Part shown: positions 17,591 to 25,637 of the stretch, one piece after another
Layout of the letters: each line of letters starts with the position of its first letter
Position numbering within the stretch: the first letter of the stretch is position 1
Assembly (NCBI GenBank): GCA_945873105.1
Contig: CAMCBW010000047.1
Coordinates: 1-40,883 of the forward strand
From: Tangfeifania diversioriginum
Lineage (GTDB): Bacteria > Bacteroidota > Bacteroidia > Bacteroidales > Prolixibacteraceae
DNA: 40,883 nucleotides
Direction of reading: 5' to 3'
The notes under the pieces: generated by a model
Databases searched by the model: none
Told to the model about the DNA's origin: nothing
What the model saw: only the letters and a program-made list of their open reading frames with translations
Made by a program: the position numbers and the translations under genes

Positions 17591-17655
17591 CCACGAAGGG
17601 CACTAAGGATCACACAAAGGACACCAGGTGATGAGAAAAGGGCTGCTTCACCTGG
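17591..17655. repeat. degenerate CACGAAGG-type repeat and adjoining hairpin
   Basis: CCACGAAGGGCACTAAGG at 17591-17608 resembles the left arm of the inverted repeat at 18599-18671. It is followed by an 8-bp stem, CCAGGTGA (17624-17631) with TCACCTGG (17648-17655). It fills the gap between the CobW and activator genes. Confidence 0.65.
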
Positions 17656-17663
17656 CTGTTTGC

Positions 17664-18581
17664 TTAATAAATACTTTCTATCTTAGATCTAAATAACTGA
17701 CTATCAAATCCAACCACTGCATCATAAATAACGACCAACTCATTTTCCGTTCCATAGCTACAACGCTCTGTGGTAGTTCCCGACAAGGTATAATTGAAAA
17801 GCAGCCACTCATTTCCTGCATAAATATAACCTTTTGCCCTAACAATAGATGGCTCCTGACTCAGAAGTTGGGAAAGCATTGCAGGTTCGACAAACTTGTC
17901 TTCCGGAAGTTTTAAACTTAACACTTTGTAATTTTCTTTTCCTTCTGTTTCAGCCATGTAAAATCCCGGGGATGAAATGTGCTGATTCTGAGGGGAAACT
18001 TTGTCATGCCCCCAAAAAAGATCCTCATTTTCATCCCTGGTGACATAAAGCTTACCAGGAAAGTCAGCGGCGAACTGCTCCTTCAAATCGCGGAGTTCCT
18101 CCGCTCTCAACAATTCTGTTTTGGTGAACATCACCCGATCGGATTTTAAAATTTGGGCCTTGAAAATCGGTAGCATCCGTAACCGGGGATGTTTGGTCAT
18201 GGCAATGTCGACCAGACAGACGACTGGCATGAGCTGAAGTTCAGGATACTGCCCAACCAGTTCTGTAATGTGGTCAATTCCTCCGAGCCCGCTTGGTTCG
18301 ATCAGGATGCGGTGGTACCGGTTTTCCCGGACTATTTTATCCAGGTTCTCGCCGAAATAGGCTTTGGCCGAACAGCAGATGCACCCGCCAACTATTTCAT
18401 AAAGGGAACCCCCTGCGGATTTTGATTGAAGGGTCGCTCCGTCAATGGAGATTTTACCGAATTCGTTGATGACGATGGCCCAATGCTCCTGGGGCGGTTT
18501 CCTGTCGAGTAGCTGCAGCATCAGGGTGGTTTTTCCTGCCCCCAGGAATCCTGAAATAATATGCACCGGGATTTTTTTCAT
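17664..18581 (-). CDS. CobW/COG0523-family GTPase (metallochaperone)
   Basis: The start at 18581 is chosen because it begins MKKIPVHIISGFLGAGK; the longer frame to 18602 runs into a repeat arm. The 305-residue product has Walker A GFLGAGKTT at 11-19, the metal-binding CxCC motif (Cys67, Cys69, Cys70 in GGCICCSAK), and LIEPSGLGG near 88. COG0523 proteins use GTP to insert metals such as zinc or cobalt into client enzymes. The C-terminal domain is shortened but present. Lying between MtaB and the activator, it plausibly supplies zinc to the two zinc methyltransferases of the locus, although a corrinoid-related role cannot be excluded. Confidence 0.88.
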   Translation of the reverse strand: MKKIPVHIISGFLGAGKTTLMLQLLDRKPPQEHWAIVINEFGKISIDGATLQSKSAGGSLYEIVGGCICCSAKAYFGENLDKIVRENRYHRILIEPSGLGGIDHITELVGQYPELQLMPVVCLVDIAMTKHPRLRMLPIFKAQILKSDRVMFTKTELLRAEELRDLKEQFAADFPGKLYVTRDENEDLFWGHDKVSPQNQHISSPGFYMAETEGKENYKVLSLKLPEDKFVEPAMLSQLLSQEPSIVRAKGYIYAGNEWLLFNYTLSGTTTERCSYGTENELVVIYDAVVGFDSQLFRSKIESIY

Positions 18582-18598
18582 TGCCAGATAGTTTCCTG

Positions 18599-18671
18599 CC
18601 ACGAAGGCACCAAGTCACTAAGGTATTACTTAGAAGCTTTGTAATACCTTAGTGTCTTGGTGTCTTTGTGG
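18599..18671. repeat. 31-bp near-perfect inverted repeat (hairpin)
   Basis: Arms at 18599-18629 and 18641-18671 surround an 11-base loop. The left arm begins CCACGAAGGCACCAAGTCAC. It lies between the mtaB stop and the CobW start, where it could stabilise or attenuate the downstream part of the transcript. It belongs with the inverted repeat at 5838-5908 as a dispersed intergenic palindrome type. Confidence 0.88.
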
Positions 18672-18682
18672 CATTTTCTCAC

Positions 18683-20059
18683 TTATAATCCATATTCCCC
18701 CAAAATAAACTTACCAGGATCCATCACCGGAAGCATCATCGCAATAAAATCGCTCTCGCTGTCGGGGATGCTGTTCAGATCATCCCGGAACATCGGGAGA
18801 TAGGCTGTTTCCATCTCAGTAAGCTTTAGCTGCCCTGCCTGGTGTGCCTCTTCGATGATATCGAGGGCTGCGAGTGCGCCATTGCGGGCATTGGCCACAT
18901 AGGAGTCACCTTTTATCAGTTCCTTTGAAATCCGAATCACATTTTCAGGCGCTAGGATCAAAGCCTGCGGATCGGTGTAGATATCGGATCCGACCAGCAG
19001 TTGCTGCAATACCTGGCAGTGCATCTTCCCCATGCGGAGTGCCTCATTCATCAGGCGGGCATCGTATTCCAGCTGTTCGAGGTAAGCCGTCGGAGCCATC
19101 CCCGACAGGAGTTTGATGTTCTGCACCGATTCGTTGCTCCAAAGATCGGCACAAGCCGAGGCGATATTCCCGATAGGGCTCAGATGGGCACAAGCTGCCG
19201 TTTTTCCCTCCATCGATATGGGAATGCCGGTAATCGCCTTTAAGAAAGGTCCTTCGTAACCGCAATCCTTGTCTGGACCAACGGCTCCCTCCTCCATGGC
19301 CACGATGGAGCGAACCACCGAGATGACCCTGACCAGGGAGGCAAATACTTTTGGAATGTATTTTTTCTCTGCCAGTACCATCGCGGTGTTGGCAAATCCG
19401 CAGGCCGAATCACCCGCGGCAATTTTGCCCTGCTTGTTGGCAAGTGCAACAATCTTGTGCCAGAGAAATTGCATGTCCCGAACACCCAATACCGAGAGGG
19501 CGAACATCACTCCTTTGAGGTCACACATCATCAGCGCGTCGTCAGAAACCTCCTTACCACCGGTACTTTCGATCGATAGCAGATCACCACCCGCCATCAT
19601 ACCCCGTTCGAACAACTCCATCATTGGCTCGAGGTAGGCAGAGCTGCGTTGTCTGGCCGGCCGTTCGAATTCGCGCAGGTCGTTGGGAGTCAGACGGATT
19701 TCGGAAGCCAAACCATGTTGCTGGTAGTACCTTTCACAAACCTCGTTCATGATCTTCACGATCTCGACCCCAATATCCGGCGTTTTGGTCATCTCCAGGA
19801 GGGTTTCAAATTCCAGGACTACTCCTTTCGAATTCAGGTGAAGTGCACGTTCGAGTGCCCCCTCAGCGATTTCACGGTAGTGGGCATAGACCTCTCCCAG
19901 GGTATGCTGGTTGATGCTCATCATGGGCAGGGTGAAATTGAGTTCTGCATAGACCTGGCCGCCACCGATCACCAATCCCCGACGGGTGGTAACCGGTTTC
20001 GGGGAACGACCAAACATCAGTTCCGACGGCTCAAGGATTGTTAAACTTTTGTACTTCAT
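18683..20059 (-). CDS. mtaB: methanol:corrinoid methyltransferase MtaB-like
   Basis: The 458-residue product is by pattern an MtaB, which moves the methyl group of methanol to the Co(I) corrinoid of MtaC. Family text is strong throughout: GLVIGGGQVYAELNFTLP near 28, LLSIESTGGKEV, AAGDSACGFANTAM, GPDKDCGYEG, ITGIPISMEGKTAACAH and DLWSNESVQ. The three zinc ligands known from Methanosarcina barkeri MtaB are retained as Glu164, Cys220 and Cys266. The start at 20059 is preferred: the longer frame to 20125 would overlap the upstream gene, and the chosen start gives ligand numbering that matches the archaeal enzyme. No in-frame amber is present, as expected for MtaB. The substrate could also be another small methyl donor. 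Confidence 0.9.
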   Translation of the reverse strand: MKYKSLTILEPSELMFGRSPKPVTTRRGLVIGGGQVYAELNFTLPMMSINQHTLGEVYAHYREIAEGALERALHLNSKGVVLEFETLLEMTKTPDIGVEIVKIMNEVCERYYQQHGLASEIRLTPNDLREFERPARQRSSAYLEPMMELFERGMMAGGDLLSIESTGGKEVSDDALMMCDLKGVMFALSVLGVRDMQFLWHKIVALANKQGKIAAGDSACGFANTAMVLAEKKYIPKVFASLVRVISVVRSIVAMEEGAVGPDKDCGYEGPFLKAITGIPISMEGKTAACAHLSPIGNIASACADLWSNESVQNIKLLSGMAPTAYLEQLEYDARLMNEALRMGKMHCQVLQQLLVGSDIYTDPQALILAPENVIRISKELIKGDSYVANARNGALAALDIIEEAHQAGQLKLTEMETAYLPMFRDDLNSIPDSESDFIAMMLPVMDPGKFILGEYGL

Positions 20060-20093
20060 AGTCTGTAGGTTAATGATGGGATTGAAATGGATG

Positions 20094-21119
20094 CTACATG
20101 ATTTCCTGCAATAATTTCGCCTCATTGTACTCCTTCAAGGCTTCAAAAAATGCGGCAATATTTTCGGCAGGGACATGCGGTGGCATATCACAGCCGGAGG
20201 AGAGGACGAAATTGTCAAAGCCGGCAGTTCTGTTGAGCAGATCCGCAATGTAGGACTTTACTTCAGCGGCTGAAAGTGACTTCAGGACACCTACTGGGTC
20301 CACATTCCCCAGGATCAGTTTATCATTCGGACAAGCTTCCAGGGCTTCCACCATATCGATGGCATTGCCAAAATGGTAGGCATTGGCTCCTGTCGACAAC
20401 ATGGCCTTGGTACAGTGTCCGGTGTTGCCGCAATTGTGAAGAATGACCAGAAAACTATCGTCCTGCAATGCATCGACCATCTTTTTGATGTAAGCGGAGG
20501 AGAATTCGCTGCAATCATCGTTGGAGAGCAAACCAGCAGCAGGTTCCGCAACCACAACTCCTGAGCAGCCGATCCGCTTTAACTCGGCACAATAGTTGGT
20601 AATTAATTGGTTACATTTATCGATCAGGCAATGAATCGCCTTCGGTTCCGTGTAGCAGGCCACCATGATCTCGGACATATCGTAGAGCCTTCCCGCCAGG
20701 GAGAAAGGACCTATGACACCGGCAAATACCGGTTTGTTGTGGGTCATTTCCACGGTAAGCCGGTTGGCTTTGAGGTATTCGGGTATTCTTCCCGCGGTCA
20801 GATCCGGAACCTGAAGTGCTTCGATCTCCTCTTCGCTACCGACCAGTCTTCCCTTCAGGTGTGGCATTTCGTCCTCCTGAAATTCTATTGGAACGCCAAA
20901 TGCTTCTGCCTCCAGGGTCAGATCCATGATAACGGTGGTGGCAGCTGTGGGATAGACCTCGTTGAGTTTTCGGATTGCCTGGGCATGTACCGCCCCATCC
21001 TGCACCGCCTCCTTCACACTCCGGCCGATCAGCTCAATCCCGGGATGGGTCATAATGGGAAGGGCAATCCTTTCAGGATGGCTGATTTGATCAGTTACCC
21101 AATCGTGGATGTTTATCAT
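20094..21119 (-). CDS. UroD-family methylcorrinoid methyltransferase (MtaA-like)
   Basis: The 341-residue protein belongs to the uroporphyrinogen-decarboxylase superfamily. It carries the zinc motif of methyltransferases rather than the decarboxylase site: His228-x-Cys230 in ILHNCGNT and Cys310 in SSGCDMPP. Such enzymes (MtaA, MtbA, CmuA C-terminus) take the methyl group from a corrinoid protein and pass it to a thiol or pterin acceptor. In methanogens the acceptor is coenzyme M; in a bacterium tetrahydrofolate or another thiol is more likely, which is inference. It is encoded 34 bases upstream of mtaB and 143 bases after the corrinoid protein gene. Heme biosynthesis is unlikely given this context. 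Confidence 0.88.
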   Translation of the reverse strand: MINIHDWVTDQISHPERIALPIMTHPGIELIGRSVKEAVQDGAVHAQAIRKLNEVYPTAATTVIMDLTLEAEAFGVPIEFQEDEMPHLKGRLVGSEEEIEALQVPDLTAGRIPEYLKANRLTVEMTHNKPVFAGVIGPFSLAGRLYDMSEIMVACYTEPKAIHCLIDKCNQLITNYCAELKRIGCSGVVVAEPAAGLLSNDDCSEFSSAYIKKMVDALQDDSFLVILHNCGNTGHCTKAMLSTGANAYHFGNAIDMVEALEACPNDKLILGNVDPVGVLKSLSAAEVKSYIADLLNRTAGFDNFVLSSGCDMPPHVPAENIAAFFEALKEYNEAKLLQEIM

Positions 21120-21262
21120 GAATAGAATTATTATGTGTCTAATATTTAATTAATTAAGCCTATAATTCCTGCTATAAATATGGCACAAGGAGTCTCCTGC
21201 CCTGAAACAAGGGCTTTTGCAATAGAAGATAAAATAGGAAAACTAGGTCGGAGAACTTAAGA

Positions 21263-21931
21263 TTAAGATGCCAGCTTGTTCAGGTATTCAACTGCCTGCT
21301 GTGGATCCGGGGCATAAAAATCTGCCCCAATGCTCCTGCAGAAATCGGCATTGACTGGTGCGCCGCCAACCAGAACCTTGGTATCTGGAACAATTGCCTT
21401 GACACTTGCTACAATCTCTCCCATATTTACCATGGTGGTGGTAAGCAGGGCGGACAATCCAACCACTGCACCCGGATTATTTTTCAAGGCTTCGACAAAA
21501 CGGTCTGAACCAACATCCACGCCAAGGTCAACGATGGTCCAGCCACCACCTTCCACCATCATGGCGACCAGGTTTTTGCCGATGTCGTGGAGGTCACCTT
21601 TCACAGTACCGATGATAAATGTCCCTTTGGATTTGATCGCACCGGATGCAAAAAATGGTTTCAATTGCACCATGGAAGCACCCATTGCCTTGGCCGACAT
21701 GAGCATCTGTGGTACGAATATTTTATTTTCAGAGAATTTCTTGCCAACATTTCCCATGGCCGGAATAAGGGCATCTTCGAGAATTCGCTGTGGATCGATA
21801 TTCGCTTCAAGGGCTTGCTGGGTCAGTTCGTGCGCGCCATCCATCCCCCGCAATTGAGGCGGATAGGGTGATTTCTGATCAATTTTCCCCATTTCAACGG
21901 CTTCCAAAAGTTTTGCGATTAGCTCACTCAT
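21263..21931 (-). CDS. mtaC: methanol-type corrinoid protein (MtaC-like)
   Basis: This 222-residue protein is the cobamide-carrying shuttle of the locus. An N-terminal four-helix cap (about 1-95) includes IPAMGNVGKKFSENKIFVPQM. The Rossmann-like B12 domain follows, with the DxHxxG motif GDLHDIGKN. His115 would be the lower cobalt ligand. VGLSALLTTTM near 157 and LVGGAPVN near 187 bind the nucleotide tail. It is the first gene of the minus-strand locus, which fits a high need for the carrier. Distinguishing MtaC from MttC or MtbC by sequence alone is not secure; the adjoining MtaB is what supports the methanol assignment. Confidence 0.9.
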   Translation of the reverse strand: MSELIAKLLEAVEMGKIDQKSPYPPQLRGMDGAHELTQQALEANIDPQRILEDALIPAMGNVGKKFSENKIFVPQMLMSAKAMGASMVQLKPFFASGAIKSKGTFIIGTVKGDLHDIGKNLVAMMVEGGGWTIVDLGVDVGSDRFVEALKNNPGAVVGLSALLTTTMVNMGEIVASVKAIVPDTKVLVGGAPVNADFCRSIGADFYAPDPQQAVEYLNKLAS

Positions 21932-22052
21932 AATAATATTGTTTAGTCTATGGTTTGAAAAGCGATTAATTCACTAAGATACAATTTCCTGGCAACTATT
22001 CGCCAAGAAGATCAAAACAAAAATAGTCTACTTGTAACCAAATAGCTACGCC

Positions 22053-22103
22053 AATATTTACTACTTTTGGTGCAATATTCACAATATTTACATTTTTTGT
22101 GCA
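22053..22103. promoter_or_regulatory. pair of direct repeats, candidate AraC operator
   Basis: AATATTTACTACTTTTGGTGCA (22053-22074) and AATATTTACATTTTTTGTGCA (22083-22103) start 30 bases apart, close to three helical turns. They lie just before the AraC start and within the intergenic region shared with the methyl-transfer locus. Tandem sites of this spacing are typical for AraC-type regulators. Confidence 0.6.
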
Positions 22104-22115
22104 TTATTAACCACC

Positions 22116-22985
22116 ATGTCTGCCAAGTACGAACAGATCTGCTTGCGTGAGGATGAATCTTTCTTCACCGGAATTTTTCAAGACAATCTTGAAAAAAGCA
22201 GTTGGCATTACCACAACAATTATGAAATCAGCTTTATCACCGAAGGAACCGGCAAACGTATTGTAGCGGATTCCATCGAAGAGTTTCAACCCGGTGACCT
22301 GGTTTTCATCGGGAGCAACCTTCCACATGTATGGATTGCAGAGAAGGAGCAACGGCTCTTTTCAGGTCGTACCCTGGAAATGGTCTTCCTGCAATTCTCT
22401 GCCAATATTCTGTTTCCACAACTACTTTCACTGCCCGAATTCAGGTATGTCAAAAAGGCGCTGGAGCTATCCGAGAGAGGGATTCAAATCGTCGGTCAGA
22501 CTTTGAATGAGGTAAGTGAGATCATGTTGCAATTACCTTACCTGAAAGGCTTCGACCGGATCAACCATTTCTACCGGCTGATGGACATCATTGGGAAAAG
22601 TGATACAAACATTCCGTTGGCCAGTGAAGAGTACCTGCGGAAGCGGTTCACCCCTGCAAACCGGCGGATCGCCCTGCTCAACGACTATTTGATGACCCAC
22701 TACCGTGAGGAGATTGACCTGAAAAAGCTGGCAGAGCTGGTCAGCATGGCGGAAGGTTCCTTGTGCCGCTTCTTTAAAATGCATGTTGGCACCTCCATCT
22801 TTGATTACCTCAACCAGATCAAGGTGGAGTTTGCCTGTAAACTGCTGATGGACCAGGAGCTGACCATTGTGGATGCATGCCTGGACAGCGGATTCAACAA
22901 CTTGAGCCATTTCAACAAGCAGTTCAGGAAGAACACGGGAGTGACCCCCACGGAGTACCGGAAGAGGTTCAGGGGGTTGATTTAA
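22116..22985 (+). CDS. AraC-family transcriptional regulator
   Basis: The 289-residue protein has an N-terminal cupin-like sensory domain (about 20-120; WHYHNNYEISFITEG, FQPGDLVFIGSNLPHVW) and a C-terminal pair of helix-turn-helix motifs (about 190-285). The second helix pair ends with the family signature DSGFNNLSHFNKQFRKNTG followed by TPTEYRKRF. It is divergently transcribed from the corrinoid methyltransferase genes, with direct repeats in the shared region, so it probably controls them and itself. The inducing ligand is not evident; related cupin-AraC regulators in this phylum often sense sugars, so the link to C1 compounds is by position only. Confidence 0.92.
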   Translation: MSAKYEQICLREDESFFTGIFQDNLEKSSWHYHNNYEISFITEGTGKRIVADSIEEFQPGDLVFIGSNLPHVWIAEKEQRLFSGRTLEMVFLQFSANILFPQLLSLPEFRYVKKALELSERGIQIVGQTLNEVSEIMLQLPYLKGFDRINHFYRLMDIIGKSDTNIPLASEEYLRKRFTPANRRIALLNDYLMTHYREEIDLKKLAELVSMAEGSLCRFFKMHVGTSIFDYLNQIKVEFACKLLMDQELTIVDACLDSGFNNLSHFNKQFRKNTGVTPTEYRKRFRGLI

Positions 22986-22991
22986 AGTAAG

Positions 22992-23053
22992 AACTTTTCC
23001 AAAGTTGAAACTTTTGTTGATAATATCTCAAAAGCATCAACTTTGGAAAAGTT
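22992..23053. terminator. bidirectional hairpin between convergent genes
   Basis: A perfect 17-bp stem, AACTTTTCCAAAGTTGA (22992-23008) with its complement (23037-23053), encloses a second stem CTTTTG (23011-23016) / CAAAAG (23029-23034). It starts 7 bases after the AraC stop and ends 15 bases before the convergent peptidase stop, so it can serve both genes. Confidence 0.75.
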
Positions 23054-23067
23054 ATCGGAAGTTATTA

Positions 23068-25479
23068 TCAATGCTTCAAATACTTCTCGAAGAAGCGGTC
23101 CTGTTCCCACAGCAAGTGCAGGATATTTTCCTTTGCCACGTAGCTGTGCGCTTCCTTGGGTAGCAGTACCATCCGGGCGGGTGCTCCCAACCCTTTCAAT
23201 GCCTGGAAGTATCTTTCTGTCTGCAGGGTGAAGGTGCCCGGATTGTTGTCTGCCTCGCCGTGGACCAGTAACATCGGCGTTTTCATCTTCTCCGCATTCA
23301 TAAATGGAGACATGGCATTGTAGACTTCTGGAGCCTCCCAGAAGTTGCGCTGCTCGCTCTGAAATCCAAATGGGGTCAAGGTACGGTTGTAAGCACCGCT
23401 ACGGGCGATACCACAGGCAAAAAGATTGCAGTGGCTCAGCAGGTTGGCAGTCATAAAAGCCCCATAGGAGTGGCCTCCAACCGCCACCTTTTTACGGTCG
23501 ATGTAGCCGAGCGAATCCACCGCATCGATGGCTGCGGCTGCATTGGCAACCAGCTGGCTGATAAAGCTGTCGTTGGGCTCTGTCTTCCCTTCGCCGATGA
23601 TCGGGAAGGCCGCATCGTCCAATACGGCGTATCCTTTTGTCACCCAATAGACAAATGAACCATAATAGGGAAATGTAAACTCATTGGGATTCAATGCGGA
23701 TTGTCCTGCACTGTTTTTGTCTTTGTATTCTGTCGGGTAAGCCCATATGAGCAGCGGCACTTTCTCCTTTTTAACCTTGTCGTAACCAACCGGCAAATAC
23801 AAGGTTCCGGAAAGTGATACACCATCTTTGCGCTTGTATTTGATCAAACTCTTTTCAACGTTCCGGATGCTTTCAAACGGATTCGGGAAGATGGTCAGGG
23901 CAGTTAGTTTATTTTTTTTCAGGTTGCGCAGGTAGTAGTTGGGAAACTCACTCTTTGACTGCAGCTGCACCAACACATCTCCCTTTTTAACATCCTGGAT
24001 GGAGAAGATTCTTTCCATCTTGTCCGTATAGGCAGATTGATAGATTCTGGTGGTCTTGAGTGTTTTGGTATTGTACTGGTCGATGAAGGGAAACTGTCCG
24101 TCTTTGGTGAACCCATCTCCAATCAGGTAGATGTTCTCCTTTTCAAACAGCAATACATTGCGTCCATAGAGGTTTTTGTGTGTCTCATATTGACCCGGAT
24201 CGGCATAAATATCCTGTGAGTTACGGCTCAACAGTTGCTGTGGTAATTTGGAAGGATCTGAAGGGTTGATCAGACTGGTGCGGACATTGCGGGTATCGTA
24301 CCATTCGTCGAATAGGATGGCCCGGGTATCGTCGCCCCAGATGATTCCGCTGAACCGGTCAATGGTTTTGGTCAGGAGAACGGGAGATGCGGTGAAGGGA
24401 GCTTCCCAAAGGGAAACCGCATCCCGGTACTCCACCTTGTTTTCAGGATTCCCTTCGTCCAGTGCTTCTGCATAATAGAGGGTGGCCGGTTTATCGCTGC
24501 GCCAGTTCATGTATCTTTTCCCCTTTCTGACTGCCATGAAACCCTTGGGCATTACCTCGTTCAACGGAGTTTCGTTGACCACTTTCACCTCTTTTTTCTC
24601 CTTGTCGTAGACCACGCTTCTGGAGGGGAAGCGGTTGAGTGGTACGATGTAGGAGAAGGGCTTTTGAATAGTAGTCACCATCAGATAGTTGCCGTCGGGA
24701 GAATAACTCTCACCGCTGTACATGGCTTTTGCCATGTACAGTTCAGACTTGCCAGCCAGATCCACAAGGTGCAACTCAGAAGTGACGAGTGTCTCAAAAT
24801 TGGCCTCATCTGTCTTGTTTTTCAACATATCCGGATAGGTACGGTTCTGCGCCTTTGATCCTTCACTGTTTGAAATAATCGGTCCGGCAGGAAGGTTCTT
24901 CTTGCTGTCTACAATGGCAGGCCGATTGGCCGGGATCAACCTTACCAGGAGGTGCTGGTTGTCGTTGCACCAGCTGAAAGGTTTGCCCAAATTGGCATTC
25001 AACGGTCCGGCAGAGATTTTGGAGGCTGCGGCTGATTCCACATCCAGCACCCAAAGCTCAATCCCTTTGGCGGTGGTATTGGTAAAGGCAATTTTCTTTT
25101 CATCGACCGACCAGGTTAGGTAGGTGATCTTTGGATTGACCGGCAATCCGCTCACCTGCACCGCATCCTGCTCCAGGATCTTCCTAACCTTCAAGTTGGT
25201 AATGTAGGTAACAGAGCTGGATATATTGGTAACCGGATTGATGCGCAGACCACCCAGTTGCAGCTCCTCCTGATTAAGATCTTCAAGGGTTTTGTAAGTA
25301 TTCTGGTAGGTAAAAACCAAGTTGGTTTTATTCTCATCCATCATCACACCCGGAGCTCTTTGGTAATCCACGAGTTGAAGGATTTCGGAGGATGGTTTTT
25401 GGTAAGTGAGGTTTTCCTGACCATTGGATTGCAAGATGCAAAAAGTCAGCGCAATAAAACTAAGGAGTAATTTTTTCAT
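23068..25479 (-). CDS. secreted S9-family serine peptidase (prolyl oligopeptidase type)
   Basis: This 803-residue exported peptidase has a signal peptide (about 1-20), a long beta-propeller-type N-terminal region (about 30-520) and a C-terminal alpha/beta-hydrolase domain. The catalytic triad is visible: Ser671 in GGHSYGAFM, Asp744 in LLVHGEADNNP and His778 in PKEAHSYV. It is close to the group annotated as glutamyl-type S9 peptidases or uncharacterised S9 family members in Bacteroidota. It likely cleaves short peptides in the periplasm. It is monocistronic, converging on the AraC gene. Confidence 0.93.
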   Translation of the reverse strand: MKKLLLSFIALTFCILQSNGQENLTYQKPSSEILQLVDYQRAPGVMMDENKTNLVFTYQNTYKTLEDLNQEELQLGGLRINPVTNISSSVTYITNLKVRKILEQDAVQVSGLPVNPKITYLTWSVDEKKIAFTNTTAKGIELWVLDVESAAASKISAGPLNANLGKPFSWCNDNQHLLVRLIPANRPAIVDSKKNLPAGPIISNSEGSKAQNRTYPDMLKNKTDEANFETLVTSELHLVDLAGKSELYMAKAMYSGESYSPDGNYLMVTTIQKPFSYIVPLNRFPSRSVVYDKEKKEVKVVNETPLNEVMPKGFMAVRKGKRYMNWRSDKPATLYYAEALDEGNPENKVEYRDAVSLWEAPFTASPVLLTKTIDRFSGIIWGDDTRAILFDEWYDTRNVRTSLINPSDPSKLPQQLLSRNSQDIYADPGQYETHKNLYGRNVLLFEKENIYLIGDGFTKDGQFPFIDQYNTKTLKTTRIYQSAYTDKMERIFSIQDVKKGDVLVQLQSKSEFPNYYLRNLKKNKLTALTIFPNPFESIRNVEKSLIKYKRKDGVSLSGTLYLPVGYDKVKKEKVPLLIWAYPTEYKDKNSAGQSALNPNEFTFPYYGSFVYWVTKGYAVLDDAAFPIIGEGKTEPNDSFISQLVANAAAAIDAVDSLGYIDRKKVAVGGHSYGAFMTANLLSHCNLFACGIARSGAYNRTLTPFGFQSEQRNFWEAPEVYNAMSPFMNAEKMKTPMLLVHGEADNNPGTFTLQTERYFQALKGLGAPARMVLLPKEAHSYVAKENILHLLWEQDRFFEKYLKH

Positions 25480-25600
25480 GATAATTCTTGCATTAACTGG
25501 GTAAAAAACTGCTGCATGATGTGATTTAAAGGAACAACATCCCTAACAAAAGTAATAAGTGTAGGCAATATTCAAGGATGACCGGTGAAATTTATCATAT

Positions 25601-25633
25601 TTTGACAGGTAAATTCAGGAATTCATATCTTTG
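25601..25633 (+). promoter_or_regulatory. Bacteroidota promoter, TTTG-N21-TATCTTTG
   Basis: TTTG (25601-25604) and TATCTTTG (25626-25633) are separated by 21 bases, matching the TTTG-N19-21-TAnnTTTG consensus. The predicted transcription start falls at or within a few bases of the ATG at 25638, implying a leaderless message for the gene that follows. Confidence 0.7.
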
Positions 25634-25637
25634 CACA

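Noticed and set aside
20060-20125. 22-residue N-terminal extension of MtaB
   Set aside because: It would overlap the preceding methyltransferase gene. The internal Met gives the family-typical start and length and zinc-ligand numbering that fits known MtaB.
20094-21119. HemE uroporphyrinogen decarboxylase
   Set aside because: The HxC...C zinc motif and position within a corrinoid methyltransferase locus point to the methyltransferase branch of the superfamily.
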